A stretch of 19,305 nucleotides of DNA from Zarea fungicola. Taxonomy: Eukaryota > Ascomycota > Sordariomycetes > Hypocreales > Cordycipitaceae. A program made the position numbers and the translations under genes. This document shows, one piece after another, positions 18,966 to 19,305 of this stretch (position 1 is the stretch's first letter; each line of letters starts with the position of its first letter). The DNA is taken from contig FWCC01000605.1 of the NCBI GenBank assembly GCA_900169235.1, forward strand, positions 1 through 19,305. The letters are read 5' to 3'. Under the pieces are notes generated by a model, which was not told the origin of the DNA, ran no database searches, and saw only the letters and a list, made by a program, of their open reading frames with translations.

Positions 18966-19305
18966 AGGCTGCACCCTGTCAAGCGAATTCAACGAGCACG
19001 CTTCGTGTCGCGTGTGAGAAGGCTGTTGTCGCCTCCAGATGAAGTGTGGAGAGGCTGCCGCGGTCTTTTCTCTCACTTCACACTCTGTCTCTCTCTCCGG
19101 CCGTTTCTTTTTTTTTTTTTTTTTTCTTTTGGTTTTTTTTATGTCATGGGCCTGATGGCTGACTCCAACGCCTGCAAATTCAAGCGTCATTGTTTTGGAA
19201 AAGGGGCTGCCAAATGAAATGAAGTGGGGAGAGCCGCTGCTGTCCAATGGCTGGCATTGATGCTTGTGAATTTTACAGTCATTGTTGATGCTGTTGATGC
19301 TGTTG
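18966..19305. repeat. degenerate direct repeats at the window edge
   Basis: Three related units are seen: about 18966-19064, 19155-19245 and 19247 to the window end. Units 2 and 3 share ATGGCTG, a central TGC/TGT-AATT core and GTCATTGTT over 40 nt, with 9 of 13 differences being transitions. Units 1 and 2 share AATTCAA and, later, ATGAAGTG-GGAGAG-GC-GC. A T-run (19108-19126 and around) separates units 1 and 2. The last 20 nt are a 9-bp tandem repeat, GTTGATGCT. The element continues beyond the window. Nature unknown. Confidence 0.5.

Overview
The window reads as nuclear DNA of a filamentous ascomycete, most likely a Sordariomycete and possibly Hypocreales (inference). The grounds are short 50-240 nt GT-AG introns with CTAAC/CTGAC-type branch sites, a complete unsplit CAND1/TIP120 gene, a fungal-type WD40 protein and small cysteine-rich secreted proteins next to gene-poor AT-rich DNA. 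There is no tRNA, rRNA or CRISPR array and no intact transposon that I can recognise.

Left part (1-6.7 kb), accessory in character: a weak three-exon hypothetical gene (662-1289, minus); a long gene-poor stretch with an AT-rich tract and hairpins; a convincing small secreted protein of 121 aa with 8 Cys and a beta/gamma-crystallin-like half (3471-3836, plus), with TATA box and 5' UTR intron; an orphan cysteine-rich exon (5194-5532, minus); and a second secreted protein, hidden among five exons (5681-6586, minus), about 140 aa with 13 Cys and its own TATA box. These two clear secreted proteins are about 1.8 kb apart and look like effector or host/competitor-interaction candidates.

Middle and right: after a 1.5 kb gap with an unresolved poly-A tract, the four-exon CAND1 gene (8198-12447, minus, 1357 aa) encodes the cullin-RING ligase substrate-receptor exchange factor. 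It is divergent from a WD40-like protein (15934-17862, plus), separated by 3.5 kb in which I see no convincing gene. About 6.8 kb from CAND1, at 18609-18704, lies a broken second copy of a short CAND1 segment. Its differences from the intact gene are largely codon-third-position transitions, so it probably derives from a diverged functional CAND1 rather than a recent local copy. The window ends in degenerate direct repeats (18966-19305).

The most interesting items are the secreted-protein pair (one intron-fragmented and easy to miss), the CAND1 relic, and the degenerate repeat block beside it. I see no gene cluster that forms an obvious new multi-gene system. CAND1 and the WD40 protein are ordinary cellular genes.
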